This document shows, in pieces, positions 23,901 to 34,200 of a stretch of DNA of 64,000 nt. Under the pieces are notes generated by a model, which ran no database searches, was not told the origin of the DNA, and saw only the letters and a list, made by a program, of their open reading frames with translations. Within the stretch, counting starts at the first letter, position 1. The number at the start of each line of letters is the position of its first letter. The stretch is from contig NW_019773592.1 of NCBI RefSeq assembly GCF_001039355.2, positions 98,141 through 162,140 of the forward strand. Direction: 5' to 3'. The translations under genes were made by a program, and so were the position numbers. This stretch comes from Lingula anatina. Its lineage: Eukaryota; Brachiopoda; Lingulata; Lingulida; Lingulidae.

Positions 23901-24356
23901 CTCAGTTTTAGTCCTAGTGTCGTTGTTGTTTATAACAGAGGCATCAGATGGAGTAGTTTGAATAGGCTGCTCACTGGCCTTGTCTTCCAGGTCTGAATCT
24001 TCTTCTAAAAATGCTGTCAGTTCATCGAGATCACATTCATCACCTAAGGTGAAGAAATTAATAAAAAAAGGGAAAACAAGTTTATGGACCAGTAATCCAA
24101 GTTTATCACTATCTCATTTCAGTATTTTTTTACTGTACAGTAGTTATGAATGATACTACAACTGACAATCATAACCTTAAAAAATACATATATCTCATAA
24201 AGAGTAAAAACCATGATGCCATCCTAAGAAAGTATATCAGAAGAGATGTCAGTATATGTACATGTATGCAGACAAAATAGAAAAGGATACATAATAGGTA
24301 CCTAAAAAAATATGCAAAATGCTCATAATAAATGGATTTTTAACATTACCTGACAT
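7623..24356 (-). CDS. MCM10: MCM10, minichromosome maintenance protein 10
   Basis: MCM10 binds the CMG helicase, DNA and polymerase alpha during replication initiation. I traced 21 coding exons by GT-AG boundaries and phase, in transcript order: 24350-24356, 23660-24043, 22968-23069, 22602-22706, 22085-22303, 21568-21699, 21201-21300, 20657-20819, 19689-19847, 19108-19241, 18411-18491, 14098-14193, 11564-11719, 11076-11164, 10564-10826, 9600-9732, 9134-9273, 8812-8925, 8346-8494, 7970-8012, 7623-7694. All phases join and give about 946 residues (human protein: about 875). The first coding exon supplies only ATGTCAG. It shares a divergent promoter region with UPF2 and hosts a kelch gene in the intron between 14193 and 18411. 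Three MITEs, an assembly gap and tandem repeats lie in other introns, which does not disturb the reading frame. Confidence 0.93.
9134..14193 (-). CDS. MCM10: MCM10 middle exons (linker)
   Basis: Six exons follow the zinc finger. Recognisable family segments are YFYGGQTY (14098-14193), KKKDKVSIQTLKQ (11564-11719), GALNFVKHLEKKDG (11076-11164), KPIISITPKQLLQQTQ (10564-10826), DPNAIKKKKSPE (9600-9732) and EEFKRLLNAKSSHSG (9134-9273). The 10564-10826 exon contains an inverted repeat of CAAGGGGGAA within coding sequence, which could form a hairpin. The acceptor of that exon was placed at 10826 because only that choice keeps the phase and restores the conserved KPIISI segment. Confidence 0.85.
11312..11479 (+). 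mobile_element. CAGGGGCGG MITE, copy 2 of 6
   Basis: 168 bp in an MCM10 intron, flanked by the direct repeat GATAC (11307-11311 and 11480-11484). Its left end is perfect; the right end reads CCGTCCCTG, one base off. Confidence 0.88.
12222..12393 (-). mobile_element. CAGGGGCGG MITE, copy 3 of 6 (oldest-looking)
   Basis: 172 bp in an MCM10 intron. Both ends are mutated (CAGGAGCAG and CCACCCCTTC), but the flanking direct repeat AATAA (12217-12221 and 12394-12398) is still visible. The interior matches the other copies. Confidence 0.78.
12676..12938. other. Assembly gap (263 N)
   Basis: It ends directly at a 160-bp tandem repeat, so it probably contains unresolved further repeat units. MCM10 phases are continuous on both sides, so no coding exon needs to be lost here. 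Confidence 0.95.
12939..13266 (+). repeat. 160-bp tandem repeat ending in a hairpin (Helentron/HINE-like)
   Basis: The segment from catgctgattttcgaac to ttatcggt occurs at about 12939-13040 and again from about 13099, a period of 160 bases. After the second unit comes a GC-richer stretch, then a near-perfect hairpin at 13239-13266 (arms ATGTACAGACACA and TGTGTCTGTACAT around TC). Bivalve genomes carry about 160-bp tandem repeats inside Helitron-related elements, so that origin is inferred, not shown. Confidence 0.6.
13511..14729 (+). repeat. Two further degenerate pieces of the 12939 repeat
   Basis: At 13511-13550 there is a short piece (tttgaagacaaaaggtcaaa). At about 14599-14729 a longer piece runs from atccatcagttctgtgagtt through tatgtacagacatatctgta, paralleling the end of the 12939 repeat, hairpin included but decayed. 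The DNA between these pieces, apart from the MCM10 exon at 14098-14193, shows nothing I recognise. Confidence 0.5.
14845..16647 (+). CDS. BTB-BACK-Kelch protein, copy 2, intact and nested in an MCM10 intron
   Basis: A 600-residue kelch-like protein in one open exon. The start is the ATG at 14845, ten bases after a splice acceptor (cactgttgcag); the same arrangement in copy 1 supports this start over the upstream in-frame ATGs, and implies a non-coding exon further left. BTB: FCDVTIDVAGQKFPCHKVVL near residue 33. BACK: WQFADAIDCREL and QSEDSVAQIALQWIAAEPER. Kelch blades: GGCLHIIGGL, KVYTFGGTT and others, with an acidic insert EEEQDDDEE. By family it is probably a Cullin-3 adaptor; the substrate is unknown. 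It lies on the opposite strand to its host gene. I do not recognise a specific KLHL orthologue. Confidence 0.92.
   Translation: MDTSILQYKEIIDPSFAYQLTNGIHRLKKKAVFCDVTIDVAGQKFPCHKVVLASISNYFEAMFTNPMAESKSAEIEMKDMEPLVFETILDFIYSGKCKVSIENAQAVMNAANMLQILALIKICAKYIAENLTVQNCFHIWQFADAIDCRELMQRSMHFSLENFLQVASPLVASLSKVNLIQFISSDSLNIQSEDSVAQIALQWIAAEPERKTDAVEVLSHVRFSLLSSRYLMTLMDNEIMRNNGDIMKLLRQAQLFQSDPTMYFELPYPQASPRHSLKRREYVLLLSTTNDGASFSRQTSQLGNLNWTSGQTKHQGFRDAAICSSAVNSEVFVSGGKDNPERLIMYKAELGLQCEKELATMLTGRQNHTMVIIGGCLHIIGGLERQVYSRSSQQNNGIVSKIEVYNIQQNKWRPAGNLLTGVWQHASVSFQDKVYTFGGTTDISGSLNDATNKVQIYSSQTGECVLGPEIPAAISKCTATVMEESIFIIGLEVEIKPLPNSEEHEEEQDDDEEVYDENRVFYQFKPLDGVWIKLNPPTNVTNSALCTFHGKIWNIVVGSETKVYSYNLLSDVWESNSEDPEDADESKNLPNSVKCMQITY
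16648..18410. other. Kelch copy 2 3' flank, within the MCM10 intron
   Basis: AT-rich, without coding signal. It aligns piecewise with 2040-2155 and 4951-6520 in the left-hand block (for example ggattggtt...aattt, agtgaagtggggccag, gggtggtttacatctc and ttgctcagg), which defines the segmental duplication. At about 16895-16910 it holds the unoccupied counterpart of the LINE insertion site. Confidence 0.75.
18411..20819 (-). CDS. MCM10: MCM10 OB-fold and CCCH zinc-finger exons
   Basis: These four exons hold the conserved internal DNA-binding domain. The OB-fold shows MDGRRLIKLSQVHRRVG, DWVTTGVVV, FVIWKLSDL and SFFLFGEVYKHLWKTETG. The zinc finger is built from two exons: GRCRAKTKSGQDCSNFINK (19108-19241), then GEFCTYHVQYGYKKTC (18411-18491), giving three Cys and one His ligand. 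Decayed copies of the first and last parts lie at 6991 and 6521. Confidence 0.92.
18847..18969. repeat. Imperfect inverted repeat of about 123 bp
   Basis: Arms at about 18847-18879 and 18937-18969 (left: atgaggcgtgacattttgat; right: the reverse complement with a few mismatches, sharing GATCCTTCAT). It could be a small foldback element. It lies between the zinc-finger exon and the preceding MCM10 exon and is absent from the left-hand duplicate, which lost this part. Confidence 0.55.
20375..20548 (-). mobile_element. CAGGGGCGG MITE, copy 4 of 6
   Basis: 174 bp in an MCM10 intron, flanked by the direct repeat ACTTT (20370-20374 and 20549-20553). Ends CAGGGGCAG and CCGCCCCTG. Confidence 0.88.
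20974..21186 (-). mobile_element. Second MITE family, copy 1 of 2
   Basis: About 213 bp in an MCM10 intron with terminal inverted repeats of about 28-30 bp (CCATTTCCATAGATTAGATC at the left; reverse complement TTCCCATAGATTTTAGATTG at the right). The interior is the reverse complement of the copy at 36243 (both carry ccctgggggttcacgctaaa or its complement). Edges are approximate; no clear target duplication. Confidence 0.72.
21201..24356 (-). CDS. MCM10: MCM10 N-terminal exons (acidic region and coiled coil)
   Basis: Seven exons encode residues 1 to about 350. The start is the ATG at 24356, which splices to give MSGDECDLDELTAFLEED. An acidic Ser/Asp-rich stretch follows, then a short helix rich in K, E and L (AELARMKEKMRLMEEQL, exon 22602-22706) that matches the self-association coiled coil of MCM10. 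Two further low-complexity acidic exons lead to the OB-fold. This part is poorly conserved in the family; the exon edges rest on splice signals and phase more than on similarity. Confidence 0.8.
23404..23540. repeat. 60-bp tandem repeat, about 2.3 units
   Basis: The unit contains acatatacaatatac, catatacatatacac and tcatgtgcacacacctg; acatatacaa recurs at 23441 and 23501. It lies in an MCM10 intron. Confidence 0.8.
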
Positions 24357-24445
24357 TGTTATATCTTTCTCCTCCAGTATCAGATTCCAATTTGAAATAA
24401 GTTTAAAATACTTGACCTCTAAATGTGAACTGTAAAAATATGTGC
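24357..24445 (-). other. MCM10: MCM10 5' UTR part of exon 2
   Basis: On the - strand a strong acceptor (tatttcttgcag) ends at 24446, followed by 89 bases and the MCM10 ATG at 24356. A matching donor (TTTAG then gtgagt) ends at 24881, so a non-coding first exon probably starts just right of 24881. Confidence 0.6.
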
Positions 24446-24880
24446 CTGCAAGAAATATAAAATGCCTTGAAGTAACAGTTGAATAAAATCCCATTGTAAA
24501 CCCAACAAACCAAATAAAGATAAACAGATGGCTAATTTTTTTCTTTTAAAAACATTTTGGGGGGCAGTGATTTAAGTCTTATGGTCCTCTGATGTGTGCT
24601 TAAACATCAATGAAGATAAAATTGTTTTGTGTGAGTTTTTAAACTTACTATGATCGTTAGAGGTTATCCAGTACAATGTACAGTTCCAGTGTAGTAAGTA
24701 CTGTACTTTCACCGGCCTACGTTCATAACTGCATTAAGCACGTAAAACAACGATCCAGCTATCATAATGTATTTTTGGGTTATTATCATCTATCATATAA
24801 CATTCCCCGAGAAGATATAATCGTTTTGGGATCGTATTTCGAGATTTATTAATAAAAAAACGTATATTCCTCATACTCAC

Positions 24881-24901
24881 CTAAATAGTATCTCCCGCCA
24901 A
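24881..24901 (-). promoter_or_regulatory. MCM10 first-exon donor with an adjacent E2F-type site
   Basis: On the - strand TTGGCGGGA (24893-24901) matches the E2F consensus and lies 11 bases before a strong 5' splice donor at 24881. Replication genes such as MCM10 are commonly E2F targets, so this fits, but a single 9-mer is weak evidence. Confidence 0.45.
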
Positions 24902-25733
24902 GTCAGAAGATGGCAGTAATCATAGACAATAGTTTTTGTTATGTATTCCTAACAAAATTTGACATCAGTATTAATAAATCTCTGTTATTTTTTCCTAGTT
25001 AATATTTTAGATTAATAATTGCATTTATTTCAGCAAATATTTATAAACTTTTGAATTATTTATAGTTGTCAAAATTTCGAAACTAAAATCTATTTTTGAT
25101 AACGAGTCAACATGTGAAGATGCAGGAAACGCCATAATTCAGAATGTGAAACTGTACTTCAAATCATTGGCCTGTTTGGCTTAGTTGCGACCTAAACCGG
25201 TCTTTAGAATGATGCAGACTGTGTAAAGGCAAGGTACCACGCATTATTTAGTACTTTATTTATTATTTTGTGTGGCTTTAGTGTGGTACACAAGGTATGT
25301 TTACAGTTGTAATTTCTCTCTGCCACCGACGGCACAGTGCAAAAAATGAAAACAAAATACGTGTAGCTGGCATCAACCCATGAATAAAGTCAACAGCAAT
25401 GGACAGCATTTCCAAAAGTTTAATGAATTAATATAATCAGCGTTTTAAGAACAAGAATTTTGAATTGGAATCGAAAGCATGTTTCTTTATTGGTTTGTAA
25501 ATACCAGTCCAATGTTCAACACTGCGCTTGCCCTCCAGTACAGTGTATCTCTCTTTGCTTTATATCATTATAGAATAACTTAACAACAACCAAATGCCAC
25601 CATGTCAATGAGGAATCTTTTACCATAACCTGAGTGTCTCATTTCAGTCCAAAATCTGAATTACAATAATCAGTGCACAGAAAGTTGACCAGTGGAAAAA
25701 GCCACAACTCTCAATGATATGGTCATGTTTCAG
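24902..25733. promoter_or_regulatory. Divergent promoter region between MCM10 and UPF2
   Basis: About 0.8 kb separates the presumed MCM10 first exon (- strand) from the UPF2 exon that carries its ATG (+ strand). The genes are head to head, so a shared promoter is likely. I see no TATA box in either direction and no coding signal. A UPF2 non-coding first exon may lie here, because a splice acceptor (catgtttcag) ends at 25733. Confidence 0.5.
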
Positions 25734-25753
25734 ACGTTTTGATACAGCTTACC

Positions 25754-27745
25754 ATGGATGAACAGGCTGAGGTTGCTGTGGGTAAGACTGAGGTAGACAG
25801 CAGTAGCAGAAATGATTCACCAGACAAAGGGAGAACTAACACAAACTATGGCAAACGTGAATGGACGAGAAGTGATCGCAGGGGACAGGGGTGGCAGGGA
25901 GGGGGAAATGGGGGAAAGAATACTGATCAGAGAAAAGAAGAAAGCAAGAAAGAAGGGCAGGATGTAAGTTGACGTTTTTTATATTCCATTTGTAATTCAT
26001 TTTAATCATGCATGTATTTAATAAAGAGAAAAACTGTGTACATGTATTTACATGCTCTGTTGTTTCTTAATGGCCCAGTGTCAAATGCCAGTAAAATTGA
26101 AGTTAAGCTTGCAAAATTGTGAAAACTTTGTTAAGTTACTTGCCACTTTTTCTGCTTTGGACCATTGATTCAATATGAGTGTCTGGTTGAGTTAAGGGCC
26201 AGTTGGATTTGATTTTTTTTTTTTTTTTTTGAAAAATTATATCATGCTTTAAGTCTCATGTCAGAATTTTTAACCAGTGACTAACTGTACAAATCAATTC
26301 TATCCAATGACATTTTCATATTTTAAATTTTCTTACATTGCATTGCATTCAAATTGTTTACTGAGTTTATTTATTCATAAATATTCATTTATATCTGAAG
26401 GATAAAAGTAACTCAGGCCCCAGACGCCCGGAGCCAAGATTTCCACGTAAAAAAGATGGTGATAAACCAGCCTCCAGGGTCACAAAGTCTGAGCAAGGCA
26501 GTGACAAGAAGTTGGACAGGGAGGTGAGGACTTTAAAGGATATTAATAGATTTTCATGTGGATGGCACATGTGCAAAATTATTTTTTGTATTACATTTAT
26601 TTCTGCCCAGTTGTAAACAGAATTTATATCTTAAGACGAAAAACTTCCATACTGTTAGCTGGACATAAGTCTTGATCAGACTGATGTGATTAGATGTTGT
26701 CACAGTTGGCTGTAAGCTAATGGTATGAAAGTTTTTCAGCTTGTGTTTTATAATTTTCATTAATGATCCAACTACCAAGCTAATGAACATTTTTGCACAG
26801 AATTTATATCTGTTTTACTAAGTTTTGCTAATCGTATTACCATTTGCTCTAGAATCCTGCCAATGCTAATGCCAAAGGTGATGGTAGAGATGTAGGAAGA
26901 GGAAGTCCAAGTAAAAGTTACAGAGACAGCAGGCCACAGAGAGGGGGAAGAAGAGGGACTGAGACAGCGGAAAAGACTGGCAGGTAATATATTTATGATG
27001 ATTATGAGGTCCTGATCATGCTGACATGTATAATTTGGTGGTATTTTTTCATGGTCTTATCATGTTTATATGCTACTGTTTTTTTTTCCACTTTGCATTA
27101 TTTATGGGCATAAGGTAGATAGAAGTTGATCTAGAAATGCCATTTGACAAAAGGAACACCAAATTGTTGCTGAGACATTGAGTATGGAGTATAAGATGAG
27201 CTGCAACTCAGGGGCGGATTTAGGGTGTCTTCTGGGTCTTCCGGAAGACGATCAGATTTTCATGTTTACATTGACTGGTATCTAATATTTTCTGTCGGAA
27301 GACGGTCAAAAAATGGAGGATGGATTAACAGAGATAATTTGGAAGACTGTCAGAAAATATCTTTGGATCCGCCCCTGCAACTATTCATACATAATCAAAT
27401 ATGGTCATGTAACATCAACATTATTTTCTCACCTTCCAGTCCAGGCAGCTGTAAGCCAAGTGTCCCCTCAAACAGTGAATCCTCAATAGGTGACAGTGAT
27501 GGGCAAACTGGTGCTGACTCAGTAGAACAGCTAAAGGGGTAAGGACATGCTCTCAGTGTGGGTTGGGGTGTTTAATTTTACATTTATTATAATTGGTCGT
27601 CTTCAATGTTTGAAGGATTACAGGTTTTTCAAATTCTGGGGTTGTGTCTCAAATTCTTTACGGTACTTATACTGTGACAGCACTTGTTATAGTGAACATG
27701 TGGATATGTACAAGCAGACTTGCATACACACTCATGCATGCACAT

Positions 27746-27802
<57 letters not shown>

Positions 27803-28287
27803 CATGTTTTTATCCAGGCAGCTTTCATGAGATCAATTTTACTGACTTCCAGTGCTGCCGAGCTGTTAGCGCTGTTCCAGGGAGAGGGGGGACCCCCCAG
27901 GACAGAGGGCATCCAGAATGCGGCCGACCTGGAGGCTCAGTGGCAGCAAGAAGAAGAAAACAAGGCCAAGCTTGATGTAGGGCGGAAGAGGGAAGACGAG
28001 AAACGAAAAAGGGCAGAGGATGACAGAAGGAAGGAAGAGGAGAGGAGGAAAAAGAGAGAAGAAGAAAAGAAGAGAGAGGAGGAGAAAAGAAAGAAAAGNN
28101 NNNNNNNNNNNNNNNNNNNNNNNNNNNNNNNNNNNNNNNNNNNNNNNNNNNNNNNNNNNNNNNNNNNNNNNNNNNNNNNNNNNNNNNNNNNNNNNNNNNN
28201 NNNNNNNNNNNNNNNNNNNNNNNNNNNNNNNNNNNNNNNNNNNNNNNNNNNNNGAAGAAGAGAGAGGAGGATAAGAAGAAGAAAGAG
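25754..28287 (+). CDS. UPF2: UPF2 N-terminal exons
   Basis: Exons 25754-25963, 26401-26523, 26853-26983, 27440-27538 and 27853-28287. They begin MDEQAEVAVGKTEVD and are low-complexity: Gly/Arg/Ser-rich at first, then a Glu/Lys/Arg-rich helix (QWQQEEENKAKLDVG, then ERRKKREEEKKREEE). Such a charged coiled region is typical of animal UPF2. The last exon is interrupted by 155 Ns. With that gap length the frame does not join: the right side must be read KKREEDKKKKE to match the next exon, so the true gap differs by a number of bases not divisible by three. Confidence 0.82.
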
Positions 28288-31200
28288 GTGGGTTACAGTG
28301 AAATTACAGATATGGTATATTCCATTTTATTTGTTTAAATAAGAATAGTTCCTGTATGATGAAAACTTATCCTGAGTAAACCAGCTAAAATTAAATTACT
28401 CAGTGAGGGTTTTGTTTTTTATTAGGAGGAGGATAAGAGAAAGGCAGAAGAGCGTAAAATTCGTGAGGAAGAAGAAAGGGTTCGAGAAGAAGAAAGAAGA
28501 CGACAGGAAGAAGAGAGGAAGATAAGGGAAGAAGAAGAAAGAAAGGTATTAGTTGTAAATTTTAGTAAGCTGGACATAATATGCAATTATTTTTGGTGTC
28601 TGCATTTTAAAACGAGAATTTGACTCTTTGATTTTGTGTAAATTTAGCTAGGCAAGTGTACTTGTCCTTGTAGTCTTTGTAGATGATGTATTGATGCAGT
28701 GCTCAATACAAAATGTACTGATATAGCATTTTTGATGTAAATCATTTTCATCCAGAAAAGGGAGGAAGAGGAAGCACAGAGGCTTATAGAAGAGGAACAG
28801 GTATAATATTTGTACAGAATTATCAAAAATGTGATGTTTTTTTAGGCTTAAGAATCAATGGAAAGTTGAGGACAAGCAATTTTATGATAAGCTTTCTAAT
28901 ATTTAACATTGTTCTTGAACTGATGGATTAGTAAATTAATTACTAGAATATTTGCTTCATTTTATCTAAGCACAAGTTTATGAGATGAATTTTATAGATA
29001 TAACTGCACTTGAAATGTTTTATGATTGATTTTTTCAGAAGAATTATATATAGTGATAAAAAATATGTTGAAAATTTATACATGTTCTATTTCTGTTTGA
29101 CAGAGACTGCTTCAAGAATACTTAGAAGAATCCAGAAGAAGCTCAGAAATCAGAACATTTCTCAGGGAAAAAAACCTCAATGCAGCAGGTATAGAGGGTT
29201 ATCCTTATCAATTTACTACAGTGACTTTGATGTAACATGCTCTTGGGATTGATGTTTTCAGCAGCTTAACAGTGGTTGGGAAGGTTTTATAATTGAAAGT
29301 ACAAATAGAATTGTAAAGACATGGAAGTGTTCTGGATTAGTCTTAACAAATAGTTTTGATGTTGTGGCCAAAGAGCATCATTTCTACAAGGCAGGGATTT
29401 CGGCCCATGGGAATCATCTAAAAAAGCCTAAAATGAAGCTGTTGGTACAACATACCTTTCTTTCATGACAGCTAAAAATCCAAATTGTTGAATGAAAATT
29501 TGCAGTAGCCATGTTAATTGAACAGTGCTGAGGTTAGAAGTACGCAAAATAGGTAAAGTTTCTGACAGTTGACAAGTTGTCTGCAAGAATGTAAAGATCA
29601 GGGTAAATAGGTTAGATTGTTTAAATTTGTTTGAGATTTGTTTGCGGCTAATAAATTTATAATCTGAACATTTTCTGTTTGCAGACAATAGACCATCCGA
29701 CTCCTTTTTTACTAAACTGGATTCCAATTTAAAGAAGAATACTGCATTTGTTAAGAAGTTGGTAAGAAAAAAAGTTAGATATGATTTCTACAGCTTTGGG
29801 TTCATTTACTTTGAAACAAAAATAGGTGTCTTGCTGTTGAAAAATCATTATCACACTACGTTAATCTAGTTGAGTATACCTTTTATAGCATCGGAAATTA
29901 CAACATTAAATGTGTGTTTAATGTTAAAGTTGTTTTGATTGTTGATTTTGATGTTGTTGCAGAGAAATATAACAGAAGCCCAGAAAGATGCTCTGAGCAA
30001 GGATTTTGAGTCCCTCAATCTCACAAAATATATTGGAGAGGCAGTAAGTTTTTCAACAAATTTACAGCTTATTTCAGCTTGAACCATTATATGTCTGTGT
30101 GACATATGAAATACCTCGTACATCATTATAATTGTAAAAACTTTGAAATGTTTGGTTTAATTAGTCATGCATTGTCATTTAGATTACATTGAAAAAAAAC
30201 ATGAGCATTTGATTTAGCAATGACTAAAAACTTTGAAGGGTATCATACAGTTTAGATATAATATGAAGGATACATGATCGACTCTGACATGATATTTAGG
30301 GCATTATTTGGGATTTATTTATATGTAGATGTTTATTGCCTAGCTCAAATATATTTATTTTTAGTAATGTCACACTCCCTGTGACTGGGGGAAAATTGAA
30401 CATTGCAAATGTTGCCCACATGTAAGAACATGATCATGTTTTGCTAACACCTTTGATTAATAACTACAGTTTTCTATTCTTCTTTCATCTTTCTTGTTCT
30501 CAATATTAGGCAGTGTCTGTGACAGAGGCCAAGTTGAAGATGTCTGATGTTGCCTGTGCAGTCCACCTCTGTAGTCTACTTCACCAGCGCTACGCAGACT
30601 TCTCCTCCATGTTACTGGAGAACTTCCACAAGATTCTGTTATCTAAGAAAGATGAAAAGGTCAGGGTTGGTTGTGGGTTGTTATAAAAATGCGGGGTTTG
30701 AAGTTAAAACTTTTGAATTAAATTTACAGTTTTAAAATGTAGATAACAAATTTTCAGCTTTGGTGTCTCTCAGTTTGTGTGATTTTTCCAAGTGTGGAAT
30801 GAGCTTATTTTTTGTCTTATATTTTATTTATTTCAAACCCAAATAAGCTCACAGTAAAAGAAAAATTATTTTAAAACAGAAGGTGACAATAATGATAGTC
30901 GTATTATANTTATTATTATTATTATTATCCTGAGTAAACCAGCTAAAATTAAATTACTCAGTGAGGGTTTTGTTTTTTATTAGGAGGAGGATAAGAGAAA
31001 GGCAGAAGAGCGTAAAATTCGTGAGGAAGAAGAAAGGGTTCGAGAAGAAGAAAGAAGACGACAGGAAGAAGAGAGGAAGATAAGGGAAGAAGAAGAAAGA
31101 AAGGTATTAGTTGTAAATTTTAGTAAGCTGGACATAATGTGCAATTATTTTTGGTGTCTGCATTTTAAAACGAGAATTTGACTCTTTGATTTTGTATAAA

Positions 31201-34200
31201 TTTAGCTAGGCAAGTGTGCTTGTCCTTGTAGTCTTTGTAGATGTTGTATTGATGCAGTGCTCAATACAATATGTACTGATATAGCATTTTTGATGTAAAT
31301 CATTTTCATCCAGAAAAGGGAGGAAGAGGAAGCACAGAGGCTTATAGAAGAAGAACAGGTATAATATTTGTACAGAATTATCAAAAATGTGATGTATTTT
31401 TAGGCTTAAGAATCAATGGAAAGTTGAGGACAAGCAATCTTATGATAAGCTTTCTAATATTTAACATTGTTCTTGAACTGATGGATTAGTAAATTAATTA
31501 CTAGAAAACTTGCTTCATTTTATCTAAGCACAAGTTTATGAGATGAATTTTATAGATATAACTGCACTTGAAATGTTTTATGATTGATTTTTTCAGAAGA
31601 ATTATATGTAGTGATAAAAATATGTTGAAAATGTATACATGTTCTATTTCTGTTTGACAGAGACTGCTTCAAGAATACTTAGAAGAATCCAGAAGAAGCT
31701 CAGAAATCAGAACATTTCTCAGGGAAAAAAACCTCAATGCAGCAGGTATAGAAGGGTTGTCCTTATCATTTTACTAAAGTGACTTTGATGTAACATGCTC
31801 TTGGGATTGATGTTTTCAGCAGCTTAACAGTGGTTGGGAAGGTTTTATAATTGAAAGTACAAATAGAATTGTAAAGACATGGAAGTGTTCTGGATTAGTC
31901 TTAACAAATAGTTTTGATGTTGTGGCCAAAGAGCATCATTTCTACAAGGCAGGGATTTCGGCCCATGGGAATCATCTAAAAAAGCCTAAAATGAAGCTGT
32001 TGGTACAACATACCTTTCTTTCATGACAGCTAAAAATCCAAATTGTTGAATGAAAATTTGCAGTAGCCATGTTAATTGAACAGTGCTGAGGTTAGAAGTA
32101 CGCAAAATAGGTAAAGTTTCTGACAGTTGACAAGTTGTCTGCAAGAATGTAAAGATCAGGGTAAATAGGTTAGATTGTTTAAATTTGTTTGAGATTTGTT
32201 TGCGGCTAATAAATTTATAATCTGAACATTTTCTGTTTGCAGACAATAGACCATCCGACTCCTTTTTTACTAAACTGGATTCCAATTTAAAGAAGAATAC
32301 TGCATTTGTTAAGAAGTTGGTAAGAGAAAAAGTTAGATATGATTTCTACAGCTTTGGGTTCATTTACTTTGAAACAAAAATAGGTGTCTTGCTGTTGAAA
32401 AATCATTATCACACTACGTTAATCTAGTTGAGTATACCTTTTATAGCATCAGAAATTACAACATTAAATGTGCAATTAATGTTTAAGTTATTTTGATTGT
32501 TAATTTTGATGTTGTTGCAGAGAAATATAACAGAAGCCCAGAAAGATGCTCTGAGCAAGGATTTTGAGTCCCTCAATCTCACTAAATATATTGGAGAGGC
32601 AGTAAGTTTTCGAGACAAATTTACAGCTTATTTCAGCTTGAACCATTATTTATATGTCTGTGTGACATATGAAATACCTGGTACATCATTATAATTGTAA
32701 AAACTTTGAAATGTTTGGTTTAATTAGTCATGCATTGTCATTTAGATTACATTGAAAAAATATGAGCATTTGCTTTAGCAATGACTAAAAACTTTGAAGG
32801 GTATCATACAGTTTAGATATAATATGAAGGATACATGATCGACTCTGACATGATATTTAGGGTATTATTTGGGATTTATAAATATGTAGATGCTGTTGTT
32901 TATTGCCTAGCTCAAATATATTTATTACCTCCGCCAAGGAGGTTTTGTTTTCACCCCTGTTTGTTTGTTTGTCTGTCTGTCTGTCTGTCTGACTGTTTTT
33001 AAGTAATATCACACTCCCTGTGACTGGGGGGAAATTGAACATTGCAAATGTTGCCCACATGTAAGAACATGATCATGTTTTGCTAACACCTTTGATTAAT
33101 AACTACAGTTTTCTATTCTTCTTTCATCTTTCTTGTTCTCAATATTAGGCAGTGTCTGTGACAGAGGCCAAGTTGAAGATGTCTGATGTTGCCTGTGCCG
33201 TCCACCTCTGTAGTCTACTTCACCAGCGCTACGCAGACTTCTCCTCCATGTTACTGGAGAACTTTCACAAGATTCTGTTATCTAAGAAAGATGAAAAGGT
33301 CAGGGTTGGTTATGGGTTGTTATAAAATGTGGGGTTTGAAGTTAAAACTTTGGATATAAATTTTCAGTTTTGGGATATAGATAACAAATTTTTAGCTTTG
33401 GTGACTTTCAGTTTGTGATTTTTCCAAGTGTGGAATGAGCTTATTTTTTGTCTTATATTTTATTTATTTCAAACCCAAATAAGCTCACAGTAAAAGAAAA
33501 ATTATTTTAAAACAGAAGGTGACAATAATGATAGTCGTATTTTATTATGATTTTTTTAATGGAAATATGTGCACTCATTTTAAAACCATTGGACCTTCTC
33601 AGTAATCATTTTCCAATTAACAAAATGCCAAAAATTTTAACAAATCATTTTTGAGTTAAAACAAAAGAAAAAAAACTAGCAAGTTCATTTCATATACAAT
33701 TTTAAATTACTGGTTGTATATCTCTGTCTGTAGATCTCCAACCCCAGCAAGTACAGGGTAGACCTGAGGTTCTTTGCTGATCTGATAGCAGTGGGGGTGT
33801 TCACAGAGAAGGAGGGACTGCCCCTGTTGTCCACTCAGCTCTCTGTACTGGTCAGTACGGACAGGGAAGAGTTCAACAACCTGTCCATCCTCATCAGCTT
33901 CTGTAAGCACTGTGGTGAGGGCTACGCAGGATTGATACCCAGGAAGATAAGGTACTAGGTGTCTTTGTGCATGTGCAGTTCTGTTATGAGAATAATGGGT
34001 TTAATGCATAGACTTATACAGAGGGTGNAATAGGTAAAGTTTCTGACAGTTGACAAGTTGTCTGCAAGAATGTAAAGATCAGGGTAAATAGGTTAGATTG
34101 TTTAAATTTGTTTGAGATTTGTTTGCGGCTAATAAATTTATAATCTGAACATTTTCTGTTTGCAGACAATAGACCATCCGACTCCTTTTTTACTAAACTG

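Noticed and set aside
28254-28274. Reading UPF2 through the N gap in the literal frame
   Set aside because: That frame gives Arg-rich residues that do not join the next exon. The frame KKREED does, so the N count is unreliable.
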